64,000 nucleotides of DNA from Bog-473 sp963800725 (GCA_963800725.1 CAWDCE010000025.1:62001-126000); one strand, 5' to 3'; numbered from the stretch's first letter, positions 1-8,732 are shown. Notes: generated from the sequence alone by a model not told the origin. Made by a program: numbers and translations.

Positions 1-1
1 G

Positions 2-465
2 GAACTCTTAACCGGGGGCAAACGGCCCGAGGGGATGAAGAGAGGGTTCTTCAACGAGCCCACCGTGTTTGTCGGGAGCAACGATCTGCGCATCGCCCAA
101 GAAGAGATCTTCGGTCCGGTCTTTACGGTCATTCCCTACTCCGGAGGCGACGCGGCGGCCGTGCGCCTCGCCAACAACTCCATCTATGGGGACGGTGGCC
201 AAGTTGAGGCCAACGACACCCAAGGGCTCTTCCAACGTCGCCCGCCAGATCGAGGGCCGGCCACTTGATCGTCCAAGGCGTCGGAACCAAGGCTGCGCAC
301 GACCCGGGCCCGGGGGGCGGGCAGGGCCCAGGCTGGGGCCAAGAGTTCGCCGGCATCGGGCAGAGTGGCGGGTTTGGTGGCTACAAGCAGAGCGGTATCG
401 GTCGCGAATGGGGTCACCATGGCGTCGAGGAGTTCACCGAGATCAAGTCGATCACCTGGAGCTGA
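2..465 (+). CDS. Aldehyde dehydrogenase, C-terminal fragment (5' truncated, frameshifted)
   Basis: This is the last third of an NAD(P)-dependent aldehyde dehydrogenase. The gene runs in from beyond the left edge. The family signature EEIFGPVFTVIPY is present, followed near the end by GGYKQSGIGREWG, which is the usual C-terminal motif of the family. The reading frame changes twice, near 230 and near 265. The parts in three frames together give a normal ALDH C-terminus, so indel errors are more likely than decay. The catalytic Cys and Glu lie outside the window. Substrate cannot be told. It converges with the binding protein at 531-1788, with a hairpin between them. Confidence 0.85.
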
Positions 466-477
466 AAATACCCGTCC

Positions 478-496
478 CGGGCTGCGGCACAGCCCG
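478..496. terminator. Hairpin between convergent genes
   Basis: Perfect 7-bp arms CGGGCTG / CAGCCCG with a 5-nt loop lie between the stop of the aldehyde dehydrogenase and the stop of the binding protein. There is no strong U tract on either strand, so use as a bidirectional terminator is inferred from position. Confidence 0.5.
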
Positions 497-530
497 ACGT
501 CCCGTCTCGACGCGATTCGGTAGTTCCCAA

Positions 531-1788
531 TCAGCTCGCAAAGAGCGCCACCGGGTTGATGGTCTTGATATTGGTCGCAATGCCGTTGGACTTTAGGACT
601 CCGACTTGCGTCACCACCGAGCACACGCTCGGGAGCGACGGAATGATCTTGCCGTTGCAGGTGAACGTGGCCCCGTTTGACAGCGGGAGGACAACGTTTT
701 TGGCCGTCTGCATCTGCTTGTTGATGCCTGCGGGAGTGACGGGTCCGGTGTAACCGTCCATGGCGTTGACCAAGGCCCACACGGCGGACGCACCGTCGGA
801 CTGGTTGGTGCTCACGTTGGGGCTCGGGTTCACGCTCGGCGCATACTTCTTGGTGATGGCCGTGTACGTGGCGTAGTCCGGTGAGCTCGTCGTGCCCGGC
901 GCTCGAGATAATGGAGCCGGCCATCGTGGTGTCGAGTGATGAGTGGATGATGCTCGGGTCGACGCAGGTGCTGAGCACGTACTTCGGCAACTTCAGACCC
1001 AAGGTCTGATACCCCTTGAAGAACGAAGTACACAGAGTGAGATCACCGGTCAGTCCAATGGCCTGGGCTCCCCACTGGACCGCACTCTCAAGCTGCGGCG
1101 CGACGTCGGCCGTCCCGAGGTTCACCGGGATGACCTTGTAGCCGACCTTGGCGTTCTTGAAAGCGGTGACCCCGAGTGTCGTGGCCGGCTGCGTCGCCTC
1201 AGGCACATTGACGGTCAGCATGGCGAACTTCTTGTAGCCCTTGGCCTTGGCCACCGCCGCGCCAGCGGCCAATACGCCGGGAAAGCCCCCGGTCAACGAG
1301 TAGGCACCCTTGGTCGTGGTCTCCTCGGTCGTGCTCCCCGACAAGGTGATGTAGGGGATGCCCGCCTTGACAATGGTCGGCACCTCGGTCGGCCCCTGCC
1401 CGGTGAACGGCTCGGTAACGGCGACCACATGCTTTTGCACCATCTGATTTGCGCAGTCTTGCCCACCAGCCGGTGTCGACAGGTTCTCGCAGATGAAGAG
1501 TTGGATTGGGTGGCCGCCCAATCCGCCACGGTAGGCATTGGCCCACGCCACGGCCATCTTGGCACCTTGCTCAACCAATGGAGCGGTGCCGACGGTGCCC
1601 GATCCGCCGTCACTGATCATGCCGAGAACCACCGGGGACCCCGTGGCCTTGTCGGGGGTCCCGAGCGCCGATGTCGAGCTCGCGCCGGCGACGCCGCCGG
1701 TGGTGAGGGCCAAAGTGGCCACCGACAGAATCCCGAGTCCCGTGCGTCGCAGCGGTCGGGGGATTCTGTGGTGCGGCAGAGACTTCAT
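531..1788 (-). CDS. ABC transporter substrate-binding protein, branched-chain amino acid type (frameshifted)
   Basis: This is an exported solute-binding protein of the periplasmic-binding family that includes LivJ (Peripla_BP_6), about 418 residues. The start is ATG at 1788, preceded by the Shine-Dalgarno sequence GGAGG about 8 nt upstream. Residues 1-37 form a signal peptide: an Arg-rich n-region, a hydrophobic core, then a GVAGA-like cleavage region. The ligand-binding lobe begins at VVLGMISDGGSGTVG. The frame breaks once near 895-900. The C-terminal part then continues as SSPDYATYTAITKKY and ends normally. No permease or ATPase gene is adjacent, so the ligand is unknown. Its promoter is at 1877-1905. 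Confidence 0.85.
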
Positions 1789-1876
1789 CACGTCAACCTC
1801 CAATTGTCGGTTGGGGCGACGACGCGCGCGAACGTGTTCGCATCTCCAGCCCCCCTGCGCTTCACGAGAAGAGTGT

Positions 1877-1905
1877 ACTGTACTTTTTTCGGGAACAACG
1901 GTCAA
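1877..1905 (-). promoter_or_regulatory. Sigma70-type promoter of the binding protein gene
   Basis: On the minus strand, TTGACC (1900-1905) and TACAGT (1877-1882) are separated by 17 nt. The -10 is embedded in the small palindrome GTACTGTAC (1875-1883), which could be an operator. The leader to the ATG at 1788 is about 80 nt. Confidence 0.6.
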
Positions 1906-2177
1906 GAACACCCCAGCAACGACGTTGGCGGTCGTCCTGGCGAGCCGAGGGAGACGGACCTCTTCCTCGATTCTGCGCCGTTTCGTGCTGTTTGCAGACG
2001 ATTCCCCATCATCGCGACTGCTCATCGCTCCCCCATTCCCTGCTGCTTCCCGCAGATTGCCACATACGGCCGTTAAAACCTCGTCACCCCGGTTGGACAG
2101 ATTGTGACGGAGATGAGTGATCTCAATACGGCGTTTGTCACCCGTAGCCGACGTCAGCTCAAAGGCGGGCGCGGTCC
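1906..2177. other. Intergenic stretch without recognised gene
   Basis: This is the upstream half of the roughly 400-nt divergent region between the binding protein gene and the Fur-family gene. Open frames here are extensions of neighbours without start signals or family motifs. I see no RNA gene. Confidence 0.4.
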
Positions 2178-2192
2178 TACAATGGCGACGTG
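2178..2192 (+). promoter_or_regulatory. -10 element and leaderless start of the Fur-family gene
   Basis: TACAAT at 2178-2183 is followed by 6 nt and then the GTG start at 2190. There is no Shine-Dalgarno sequence. The spacing places transcription start at or next to the start codon. Confidence 0.55.
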
Positions 2193-2657
2193 AGCAAGCC
2201 CGTGGGTTCCGTCGTTTCGGGTGACGCCACCACCGTCGAGGGCGTGCTCGATCTCGTCCGCCAACAAGGTGGGCGGATCACCGCCTCACGCCGCTTGCTG
2301 CTCGAGGCCTTGTTCGAATCGAGCGGCCACCGCACCGCCGAGGAGTTGGCGGCTGACGTCCAAGGGGCGGCTCCCGATGTCCATCTCTCCACCATCTACC
2401 GCAACCTCGAGGAGTTGGAACGACTCGGCGTCGTGGTGCACGCCCACCTCGGGCACGGACCGGCCACCTACCACCTGGCTGCAGGGGCCCACGGCCATTT
2501 CGTTTGCGAGGAATGCGGCGAGAAGTTCGACGCCCCTGACGCGCTCTTCCGCGGTCTGGCCAAAGTCGCCAAGTCCGAGTTCGGCTTCACGATCGATCCA
2601 CACCACTTCGCCATGTTGGGTCGCTGTGCGGCATGCAGTGCCAAGGAGCGCCCCTGA
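2190..2657 (+). CDS. Fur-family transcriptional regulator
   Basis: This is a metal-responsive repressor of the Fur/Zur/PerR family (155 aa, normal length). Residues 25-82 form the winged helix, with the recognition segment HLSTIYRNLEELERLGVV. The dimerisation/metal domain carries two CxxC pairs, C106-C109 and C146-C149, the usual structural zinc site. It also has His residues at 84, 86, 89, 95, 101, 103, 138 and 139 that can form the sensory site. The HLGHGPATYHL stretch resembles Zur and Fur alike, so the metal cannot be assigned. The gene appears monocistronic and leaderless. The following gene is on the opposite strand. Confidence 0.9.
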   Translation: MSKPVGSVVSGDATTVEGVLDLVRQQGGRITASRRLLLEALFESSGHRTAEELAADVQGAAPDVHLSTIYRNLEELERLGVVVHAHLGHGPATYHLAAGAHGHFVCEECGEKFDAPDALFRGLAKVAKSEFGFTIDPHHFAMLGRCAACSAKERP

Positions 2658-2668
2658 GAGGCGGCGCC

Positions 2669-3310
2669 TCAGTCGCCGGGATTCGAAATCAGCGAAGCAT
2701 CGAGATCGAGAAGATCCACCGTGGTCTTGCCGGCCTGGAGATCTGAAAAGAAACCTTGCTCCTTGGCCTCGCGGGCCTTGCCGGCAGCGATGACCGCGTC
2801 CAGCTCATCTGCCCCGACAATGGTGACACCGTCGACGTCGCCGACCACCCAGTCGCCCGAATTCACCAAAATGCCACCGACCCTCACCGCCGAACCGACG
2901 GTGCCCCGTTGGTTCTCGGTCGCACCGGTGAGCGCGATGGTGGAGGAGAACACCGCGAAGCCGTGCCGCTCGAGGGCCGCCACGTCTCGGACCCCACCGT
3001 CGATGACCAGGCCGGCCAGTCCGGCGGCCTCGGCGGCGGTGGTGAGCACCTCGCCCCAGTAACCGCGGTCGGGGACCCGGCCCACATCGACCACCAACAC
3101 GCTGCCGGCGGGCGCGTGGGTGACGCCGACATGGACGGCAAGATTGTCGCCGGGCGTGCAGCCAACCGGGTAAGCCGGCGCCGCCAGGGTCGCGCCGGCC
3201 CAAGCCGGCTTGAGTCGGCGGTCCGTCGCCCGGCCGCCGGACTCGCCGAGGGTCGCTGAACCCAACTCGGAAAGGATGGATGCGATCTCATGTTCTTGCT
3301 CGGTTGCCAC
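2669..3310 (-). CDS. RraA-family protein (HMG/CHA aldolase-like)
   Basis: The protein (213 aa) belongs to the RraA / 4-hydroxy-4-methyl-2-oxoglutarate aldolase family. The family core is clear: a GDNLAVHVG segment near residue 55, VIDGGVRD near 105 with the Arg and Asp used for substrate and metal binding in the aldolases, and NSGDWVVGDVDGVTIV near 150-165. Family members either cleave hydroxyl-oxo-acids with a divalent metal or, in enterobacteria, inhibit RNase E. For an actinobacterium the aldolase/decarboxylase role is more likely. The gene lies back to back with the ThuA gene, about 80 bp apart. Confidence 0.8.
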   Translation of the reverse strand: MATEQEHEIASILSELGSATLGESGGRATDRRLKPAWAGATLAAPAYPVGCTPGDNLAVHVGVTHAPAGSVLVVDVGRVPDRGYWGEVLTTAAEAAGLAGLVIDGGVRDVAALERHGFAVFSSTIALTGATENQRGTVGSAVRVGGILVNSGDWVVGDVDGVTIVGADELDAVIAAGKAREAKEQGFFSDLQAGKTTVDLLDLDASLISNPGD

Positions 3311-3376
3311 GGGGCCTCTCCCTTTGGTGATGGTGCCGCCTCATTGGAGCACCAGTCCCCCACCGCGGACCAGCCG

Positions 3377-3391
3377 TAGAATCTCGGCGTG
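3377..3391 (+). promoter_or_regulatory. -10 element and leaderless start of the ThuA gene
   Basis: TAGAAT at 3377-3382, 6 nt, then GTG at 3389. No Shine-Dalgarno sequence is visible. Confidence 0.55.
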
Positions 3392-4081
3392 CGCAAATCC
3401 ATGCTGATCGTGACCCAAGTCGCCCCCTACGTCGATGGACCGGCCGGCGTCCACGGGGTGCTTAGCCAGGCCGCTGTGGGATTGGCACAATTGGCAGAGT
3501 CGGCCGGGCTGGAACCAATGGTGGTCGACGACGTGCGCAACCTGTCGCCCCAACACCTCGAATCGGCCGGCGCCCTCGCACTCTTCACCATTGGCGAAAC
3601 GCCCTTCTCGGCCACCCAGCGTGAAGCGCTGGTCGCGGCCTGGCGCTCCGGGCGGCTCGGCGTGCTCGGTGTGCACTCGGCCACCGACGCCTGTCACACC
3701 TGGCCCGAATACGGGTCGGTGCTCGGGGCCCGTTTCGACGGCCATCCGTGGACACAGGAATTTGCGATCAACGTCGAGATCTCCGATCATCCCGCCACCG
3801 CCCACCTGCCCCCCACCTGGTCGTGGCACGACGAGATCTATCTGTTCTCGAACCTACGACCCGACGCCGAGGTCCTCCTCACCTTGGCCGACGCTCAGGT
3901 CGACCTGTCGGTGCCCGGCGCCCGGATCCCCGATTGCGGCTTTCCGCTGGCCTGGTGCCACACCGAGGCGGCGGGCCGCACGTTCTACAGCGCTCTCGGG
4001 CACTTCCCCGGTGCCTGGGAGACGCCCGATTTCCTGCGGCACTTGGCCGGGGGCCTCACCTGGCTGCAAGAAGGCGGCTGA
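3389..4081 (+). CDS. ThuA domain-containing protein
   Basis: This 230-residue protein is a stand-alone ThuA domain, a class I glutamine-amidotransferase-like fold first named from trehalose utilisation loci. The family motif is GVLGVHSATDACHTWPEY, followed by the FDGHPWTQEF and ISDHPATAHLP segments and a final HTEAAGRTFYSALGH. The classical amidotransferase Cys-His-Glu triad is not apparent, as is usual for ThuA. It probably acts on a sugar or related metabolite in the cytoplasm. The downstream alcohol dehydrogenase starts 18 nt after the stop and has its own -10, so the two genes may be transcribed separately. Confidence 0.8.
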   Translation: MRKSMLIVTQVAPYVDGPAGVHGVLSQAAVGLAQLAESAGLEPMVVDDVRNLSPQHLESAGALALFTIGETPFSATQREALVAAWRSGRLGVLGVHSATDACHTWPEYGSVLGARFDGHPWTQEFAINVEISDHPATAHLPPTWSWHDEIYLFSNLRPDAEVLLTLADAQVDLSVPGARIPDCGFPLAWCHTEAAGRTFYSALGHFPGAWETPDFLRHLAGGLTWLQEGG

Positions 4082-4086
4082 CGACC

Positions 4087-4106
4087 TAGCCTGACGCCCG
4101 TGTCAG
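4087..4106 (+). promoter_or_regulatory. -10 element and 16-bp palindromic operator at the alcohol dehydrogenase start
   Basis: TAGCCT (4087-4092) is a TANNNT element 7 nt before the GTG at 4100. The palindrome CTGACGCCCGTGTCAG (4091-4106) overlaps the -10 and covers the expected transcription start. The same palindrome occurs near 8733, 24118 and 29544. Confidence 0.6.
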
Positions 4107-5182
4107 TGAACTCGCAATCCCACCCGCTCCCCGATGTCATGGCGGCGGCGGTCTACCAGTCACCCGGGGTGATCACCGTCGAAGAACGCCCCGTCCCGAC
4201 CCCTGGGCCCGACCAGATCCTGGTCAAGGTGGACCACTGCGGCATCTGCGGCTCGGATATCCACCAATTGCGCGATGGCTGGGGTTTCAAGCCCGGAGCG
4301 GTGGCTGGCCACGAATGGACGGGGACCATCGTGGCCATTGGCAACGAGGTCGATGCCGACCTCCTCGGTCAGCAGGTCGTCGGTGCGACATCGCCGTGTT
4401 GCGGCACCTGTCGGCGTTGTCTCGAAGGCAAGCCCTCCCAATGCGAACAACGACTCAGCGCTATCACCGACAACGCCGACGGCGCCTTCGCCGAGTACAT
4501 CTTGGTGCGCGCCGTTAGCGTCTTGGCCCTACCCGAGGGCCTCTCGGCTCGCCACGCCGCGTTGGCCGAACCGCTGGCCGTCGCACTCCACGGCATCACC
4601 CGGTCGGGTATCGCTCTCGGTGACCGCGCCATGGTGTTCGGGGCCGGGCCCATTGGTGCCCTCACCATCGCCGCGCTGCGTGCCCAGGGCATCGACCATG
4701 TCAGCGTGGTCGAGCCCAGCACGGGTCGCCAAGAGTTGGCCCGCAGCGTCGGGGCCACCGAGGTCATTCACCCGAGTGACCTTGAGATCTTTCCCTCGTG
4801 GGAGCCCGAAAAACTCTCGAGTCGGGCCGTCCACGTGGTGCTCGAGTGCTCGGGACACAAAGCGGCAATCGAATCGGGCTTCCACCAACTGTTGCGGGGT
4901 GGCACCTTGGTGATGGTGGGCGCCGGTATCGAGCACCCGATATTCGATCCCAACCGCATGATCCTCAACGAACTCACGGTGACCGGGTCGTTCGTCTACG
5001 ACCTCGGCGGCTTCGAGCGCGCCCTGGCTCTGCTGGCGTCTGACGACTTTCCGACCGACCTGCTCATCGATCCAACCGATGTACCCCTCAATGCGGTGGC
5101 CGACGCACTCGAAGCGTTGGCGACCGGTCAGATAGCGGGCAAGGTGATGGTCGTGCCCGAAGTGAGAATGGAGAGCGCATGA
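4100..5182 (+). CDS. Zinc-dependent medium-chain alcohol dehydrogenase
   Basis: This is an NAD(P)-dependent zinc dehydrogenase (360 aa) of the sorbitol/threonine dehydrogenase branch. The catalytic zinc site is built from C50 in GICGSDIH and the GHE motif at 70-72. The structural zinc ligands C101, C104, C107 and C115 keep the canonical spacing. The Rossmann motif GAGPIGAL follows near 190. The leaderless GTG at 4100 is chosen because of the -10 seven nt upstream; ATG at 4139 is an alternative. The stop overlaps the next start by ATGA, so ADH, VOC protein and LLM oxidoreductase form one operon. Substrate is probably a secondary alcohol or polyol. Confidence 0.88.
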   Translation: MSVNSQSHPLPDVMAAAVYQSPGVITVEERPVPTPGPDQILVKVDHCGICGSDIHQLRDGWGFKPGAVAGHEWTGTIVAIGNEVDADLLGQQVVGATSPCCGTCRRCLEGKPSQCEQRLSAITDNADGAFAEYILVRAVSVLALPEGLSARHAALAEPLAVALHGITRSGIALGDRAMVFGAGPIGALTIAALRAQGIDHVSVVEPSTGRQELARSVGATEVIHPSDLEIFPSWEPEKLSSRAVHVVLECSGHKAAIESGFHQLLRGGTLVMVGAGIEHPIFDPNRMILNELTVTGSFVYDLGGFERALALLASDDFPTDLLIDPTDVPLNAVADALEALATGQIAGKVMVVPEVRMESA

Positions 5183-5625
5183 GTCACCCCTTCTACCCAA
5201 CCGGCAACCCGCGGTTCAACCATGTCGCCATGTCGCTTCCGGCCGACTTGCTCGGTGAGGACAGCCGGCGCGACCTCTGCCGCTACTTCAGCGAGGTGCT
5301 CGGCTTCGAGGAAATGACGGTGATGACGCAGGACCGTCGACGCCTCATTCTCAGCTGCGTGCATTGGGACCAGTTCATCTTCTTGATTGCAGAAGACAAT
5401 CCGATGCAATGTCCGCGTATGGACCACTTCGGACTCGCCGTGGGGTCGCTCGACGAACTCCAAGGCATCCAAGAACGCGCCGAGGTGTTCCGCAAGACCG
5501 ATGACCGGCTCGACCTGATCGACCTGCACGCGGACGATCAAGGGGTGGTCAAGATCCACTCTTTGTACATTGGGTACATCCTCCCGATGTTGACCGAATT
5601 CCAGTACTGGGAATTTCCCGGGTGA
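5179..5625 (+). CDS. VOC-superfamily (glyoxalase/dioxygenase-like) protein
   Basis: This 148-residue protein has the vicinal-oxygen-chelate pattern. It starts with RFNHVAMSLP, continues with LCRYFSEVLGFEEMTVM and RLILSCVHWDQFIFLIAE, and has a second half beginning MDHFGLAVGSLDEL. Candidate metal ligands are the His in FNHVA, the His in MDHFG and an acidic residue near the end. The family includes glyoxalase I, extradiol dioxygenases and epimerases, and the reaction here is unknown. It is translationally coupled to both neighbours (ATGA upstream, GTGA downstream), which argues for a shared pathway with the dehydrogenase and the LLM enzyme. Confidence 0.7.
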   Translation: MSHPFYPTGNPRFNHVAMSLPADLLGEDSRRDLCRYFSEVLGFEEMTVMTQDRRRLILSCVHWDQFIFLIAEDNPMQCPRMDHFGLAVGSLDELQGIQERAEVFRKTDDRLDLIDLHADDQGVVKIHSLYIGYILPMLTEFQYWEFPG

Positions 5626-6620
5626 CCGCCGCCAACCGCGACAACGGGGTGCAATTCGGCGTGTTCGTGCCCCAAGGGTGGAAGCTCGAATACACCGGCT
5701 GGGGTGCGGGTGAGGCGTGGGAGCGGACTAAAGAGTTTGCTCGCCTCGCCGAAAACGAGGGTTACGACCACATCTGGGTCTACGACCACGTCGAGACCGT
5801 GCCGCGTCGTGAGCCGACGCACATGTTCGAGGCGTTTACGACGCTGGCCGCACTCAGCCAGTGCACCGAGCGTGTGAAACTCGGTCAGTTGGTCACCTGT
5901 GCGGGCTACCGCAACGTCGGACTCTTGGCCAAGGAGGCTGCGTGCGTCGACGTCTTCTCGGGAGGCCGACTCATCCTCGGGATCGGGGCCGGTTGGTACC
6001 ACCAAGAGTACGCCTCCTACGGCTATGACTACCCGAGCGACCGTGACCGGCTGGCCCTCCTCGACGAGGCGGTCACCGTGATCAAAGCGCTGTGGCACGA
6101 CGAAACTGTCACTTTTTCGGGCAAGCACCTGAACTTCACTGGCGCGTACTGCGATCCCAAGCCGCTCCAATCGAGTCCGCCGATCCTGATCGGGGGCGGT
6201 GGGGAAAAGGTGACGCTCCGCATCGAGGCGCGCCAGGCCGACATGACCAACTGGCAGGTCGGGCTGGATTCCTTCATCCGAAAGTCCGCGCTGCTGGAGG
6301 GGTACTGCGAAGAAATCGGTCGCCCCTTCGACCAGATCATCCGCACACACGGGCCCGATTGCGCCATCTTCGACACCGACGCCGAATGTCGGGCCTGGTG
6401 CGCAGAACCCGACGGCGGCAACTTGTGGAGCGAGACCACCGATATCGACGGGTACCTCGCCGAGAATCTGGTCGGCACGGTCGAGCAGGTGACCGAGAAG
6501 ACCCAGGCCTTCATCGACGCCGGGTGCCGCGGCTTCTTGCTGTGGCTCCGAGACGCACCGTCGGACCACACATTGCGCGCCTACAAGCGCGACGTGGTCC
6601 CTGCGCTCAAGTATCGCTGA
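5622..6620 (+). CDS. LLM-class F420-type oxidoreductase
   Basis: This is a 332-residue luciferase-like (LLM) TIM-barrel flavin/F420 oxidoreductase. Typical features are an N-terminal VQFGVFVPQGW strand, YDHIWVYDHVET, the conserved KLGQLVTC strand, and DVFSGGRLILGIGAGW around residues 105-120. SSPPILIGGGGEKVTLRI follows near 185. In actinobacteria most such proteins use coenzyme F420 for hydride transfer. Cofactor and substrate are inferred from family only. The GTG start overlaps the stop of the VOC gene. It is the last gene of the ADH-VOC-LLM operon; the next gene has its own promoter. Confidence 0.85.
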   Translation: MTAANRDNGVQFGVFVPQGWKLEYTGWGAGEAWERTKEFARLAENEGYDHIWVYDHVETVPRREPTHMFEAFTTLAALSQCTERVKLGQLVTCAGYRNVGLLAKEAACVDVFSGGRLILGIGAGWYHQEYASYGYDYPSDRDRLALLDEAVTVIKALWHDETVTFSGKHLNFTGAYCDPKPLQSSPPILIGGGGEKVTLRIEARQADMTNWQVGLDSFIRKSALLEGYCEEIGRPFDQIIRTHGPDCAIFDTDAECRAWCAEPDGGNLWSETTDIDGYLAENLVGTVEQVTEKTQAFIDAGCRGFLLWLRDAPSDHTLRAYKRDVVPALKYR

Positions 6621-6693
6621 ACCGCTCCAATCGCATCGAAGGGCTGGTCTCGTTTTCGGGCGGCTCGGGCCCCGGGACACCAGCGGCGCACGA

Positions 6694-6708
6694 TACCCTT
6701 CGACGGTG
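6694..6708 (+). promoter_or_regulatory. -10 element and leaderless start of the PEP-mutase-family gene
   Basis: TACCCT at 6694-6699, 6 nt, then GTG at 6706. No Shine-Dalgarno sequence. Confidence 0.5.
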
Positions 6709-7524
6709 CCTCCACCCGCAGAACGCGCCGCGCATTTCCTCGCCCTTCACCACACCGGGGCGCCACTCCTCATGCCCAACGCCTGGGACGCCGGATCGGC
6801 CGTCCTCTTGGCGTCGCTCGGGTTCGAGGCGATCGCCACCACAAGCGGCGGCTTTGCCGCCACCAAGGGCAAACTCGACGGCTCGGTGAGCCTGGCCGAG
6901 GTGCTTGGGCACGTGGCCGCACTGGTCGAGGCCACCGAAATTCCCGTCTCGGCCGACCTCGAAAACTGTTTCGCCCACGATCCCGAGGGCGTGGCCGCGA
7001 CGGTGAGCGCAGCCGTGGCGGCCGGGGTGGCGGGATGTTCGGTGGAGGACTACGCCGGCCATGACGACGACCGGATCTATGAGCTGTCACATGCGGCCGA
7101 GCGGGTGGCGGCAGCGGCCGAGGCGGCCCATCGAGGAGGCGCCTCGGTCGTTCTCACGGCTCGTGCGGAGAACTACCTGCACGGCCGACGCGATCTCGCC
7201 GACACGATCGCCCGCCTGCATGCCTATCAAGAGGCGGGTGCCGACGTCGTCTTTGCCCCCCGAGTCCACGACCCAGCCGAACTCGCCGAACTCATCAGTT
7301 CGTTGGACCTTCCGGTGAGCGTGTTGGCGTTGCCCGGTGCGCCCAACGTCACTGAGCTCGGTGCGCTCGGGGTCAGCCGCATCTCCACCGGTGGCGCACT
7401 GGCGGTTGCCGCGTATGGAGCGGTGGTGCGCGCCGCCACTGAACTGCGCGATCAGGGGACGTACGGCTATTGGGATCTGATGGGCCAGGGCGGGGCGGCT
7501 CTTGCGGCGGCCCTGGTGCGCTGA
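6706..7524 (+). CDS. Isocitrate lyase / PEP mutase family protein
   Basis: This is a TIM-barrel protein of the PEP mutase/isocitrate lyase superfamily (272 aa, normal for the small subgroup). Motifs in order: LLMPNAWDAGSAVLL, then ATTSGGFAATKG near 45, the metal-binding segment PVSADLENCF near 80, CSVEDYAGHDDDRIY near 110, and VVLTARAENYL near 145. The KKCGH catalytic loop of isocitrate lyase is absent. A lyase or hydrolase on a small 2-oxo or phosphono substrate is therefore more likely, as in oxaloacetate hydrolase or 2-methylisocitrate-lyase-like proteins. It is convergent with the RidA-like gene, with essentially no gap. Confidence 0.82.
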   Translation: MPPPAERAAHFLALHHTGAPLLMPNAWDAGSAVLLASLGFEAIATTSGGFAATKGKLDGSVSLAEVLGHVAALVEATEIPVSADLENCFAHDPEGVAATVSAAVAAGVAGCSVEDYAGHDDDRIYELSHAAERVAAAAEAAHRGGASVVLTARAENYLHGRRDLADTIARLHAYQEAGADVVFAPRVHDPAELAELISSLDLPVSVLALPGAPNVTELGALGVSRISTGGALAVAAYGAVVRAATELRDQGTYGYWDLMGQGGAALAAALVR

Positions 7525-7525
7525 C

Positions 7526-7996
7526 CTAGTCGCGCACCGCCACCGTCACCTCGATCTCGACGGCACCATCTCGCGGCAGGGCCGCCACCCCAATGGCCGA
7601 ACGAGTGTGGCGACCGGCTTCTCCGAACACGTCGGCGAGAATCTTCGAGGCCCCGTCGACCACGGTCGGCTGCTCATGGAAATCCGGCGCCGAAGATACG
7701 AAGCCAGTGACGGTGAGCACACGTTGAATCCGGTCCAGCGACCCGAGCGCGTGCTCGAGCACCGACAACGCATTGAGCGCGCAGACAGCGGCGGCTTGTC
7801 GTCCCTCTTCGACACTCACATCGTCACCGAGGCGACCGAGGCAGGTCAACTTGCCCTCGATGCGCGGCAGCTGACCCGAGGTGCGCGCCACGCCTTGATG
7901 GATCACCACCGAGTCCAGCGGGTCGTGCGGAGGGTGTGGGCCGTGGAGGGTCAAGCCCAACTCAGCCAGTCGTGCGGAAATCTTGCCTTCACTCAT
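7526..7996 (-). CDS. RidA-family (YjgF/YER057c/UK114) protein
   Basis: A 156-residue trimeric chorismate-mutase-like-fold protein of the Rid family. The core motifs are VARTSGQLP near 37, AAVCALNALSVLEHALGSLD near 70, TGFVSSAPDF and the C-terminal strand GAVEIEVTVAV. In enamine/imine deaminases of the RidA subgroup an Arg precedes the final LP (VARLP). Here the sequence reads GVAALPRDGA, so that Arg is replaced by Ala. The protein may therefore not have canonical 2-aminoacrylate deaminase activity. It is followed downstream by nothing on the same strand and sits 14 nt after the aldolase stop, so the two are probably co-transcribed. Confidence 0.8.
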   Translation of the reverse strand: MSEGKISARLAELGLTLHGPHPPHDPLDSVVIHQGVARTSGQLPRIEGKLTCLGRLGDDVSVEEGRQAAAVCALNALSVLEHALGSLDRIQRVLTVTGFVSSAPDFHEQPTVVDGASKILADVFGEAGRHTRSAIGVAALPRDGAVEIEVTVAVRD

Positions 7997-8010
7997 CGCG
8001 TGCCGCCGCG

Positions 8011-8652
8011 CTATCGCATGAACGGGTAGACACCCACGAAGCGCGCATTGATCTTCTCGGGGAGGGGGTGAATGGCACCCAATTGCTTGGCGCCCCAGAT
8101 GATCTTGGCGCTGCGCTCGACCAGCGCGGTGTTGTGCATCGCCTTGTGCATGTCCGTCCCGACCGCCACCATTCCGTGGTTGGCAATCAGTGCGGCCCCG
8201 CGATCTTCGAGGGCCTTGACCGTCTGCTCTCCGAGCTCGGGAGAACCGCTGGCGGCATATTCGGTACAGCGGATATCGCCGCCGAGATAGACGGTGAACT
8301 CGTCGATGCAGCTCGGGATGTCCTGCTGGGCGACGGCAAACATGGTGGCGTAGACGGCGTGGGAGTGGATGACCACCGCGATGTCCTCGTAGGCGGCCAA
8401 GCAGGCGAGGTGGAGATATTTCTCCGACGTCGGTGAACGCTCCCCTTTGACCGTCTCGCCGTCGGGGCTGACAATCACGATGTCATCGAGTTCCATGACC
8501 CGATAGTCGAGCGACGAGGGCGTGCAGGCAATGTTGCCGTCCTCTTGGCGGGCCGAAATGTTCCCCGACGTCCCCTCGACCAGACCCTTTTCCAGGAGTT
8601 CTTTGGCGGCAGCGAGTACTTGTTCGGCTGCATTATCGATGAAAGTTGCCAT
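8011..8652 (-). CDS. Class II aldolase/adducin family protein (L-fuculose-phosphate aldolase type)
   Basis: A zinc-dependent class II aldolase of about 213 aa. The start motif EGTSGNISAR binds substrate phosphate in fuculose-1-phosphate aldolase. IHSHAVYATMF supplies two zinc-binding His, and ANHGMVAVG supplies the third. SPTSEKYLHLACLAAY carries the usual catalytic Glu. The ATG at 8652 is preferred because GAGGAG lies about 12 nt upstream; GTG at 8673 is also in frame. Family members cleave sugar phosphates or decarboxylate/dehydrate small hydroxy-acids. The RidA-like gene follows 14 nt downstream, and the SDR gene diverges upstream with an operator between them. Confidence 0.83.
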   Translation of the reverse strand: MATFIDNAAEQVLAAAKELLEKGLVEGTSGNISARQEDGNIACTPSSLDYRVMELDDIVIVSPDGETVKGERSPTSEKYLHLACLAAYEDIAVVIHSHAVYATMFAVAQQDIPSCIDEFTVYLGGDIRCTEYAASGSPELGEQTVKALEDRGAALIANHGMVAVGTDMHKAMHNTALVERSAKIIWGAKQLGAIHPLPEKINARFVGVYPFMR

Positions 8653-8732
8653 GACCAGGGTGCTCCTCACCACTCGTCGGGCACTGCGTCGGCCCGGTCG
8701 TCCTGCCCAATGTACGAGCGGCGGACTGCTCC

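Noticed and set aside
5538..6680. A 380-codon minus-strand frame opposite the LLM gene.
   Set aside because: Shadow of the LLM gene; no start signal or motif.
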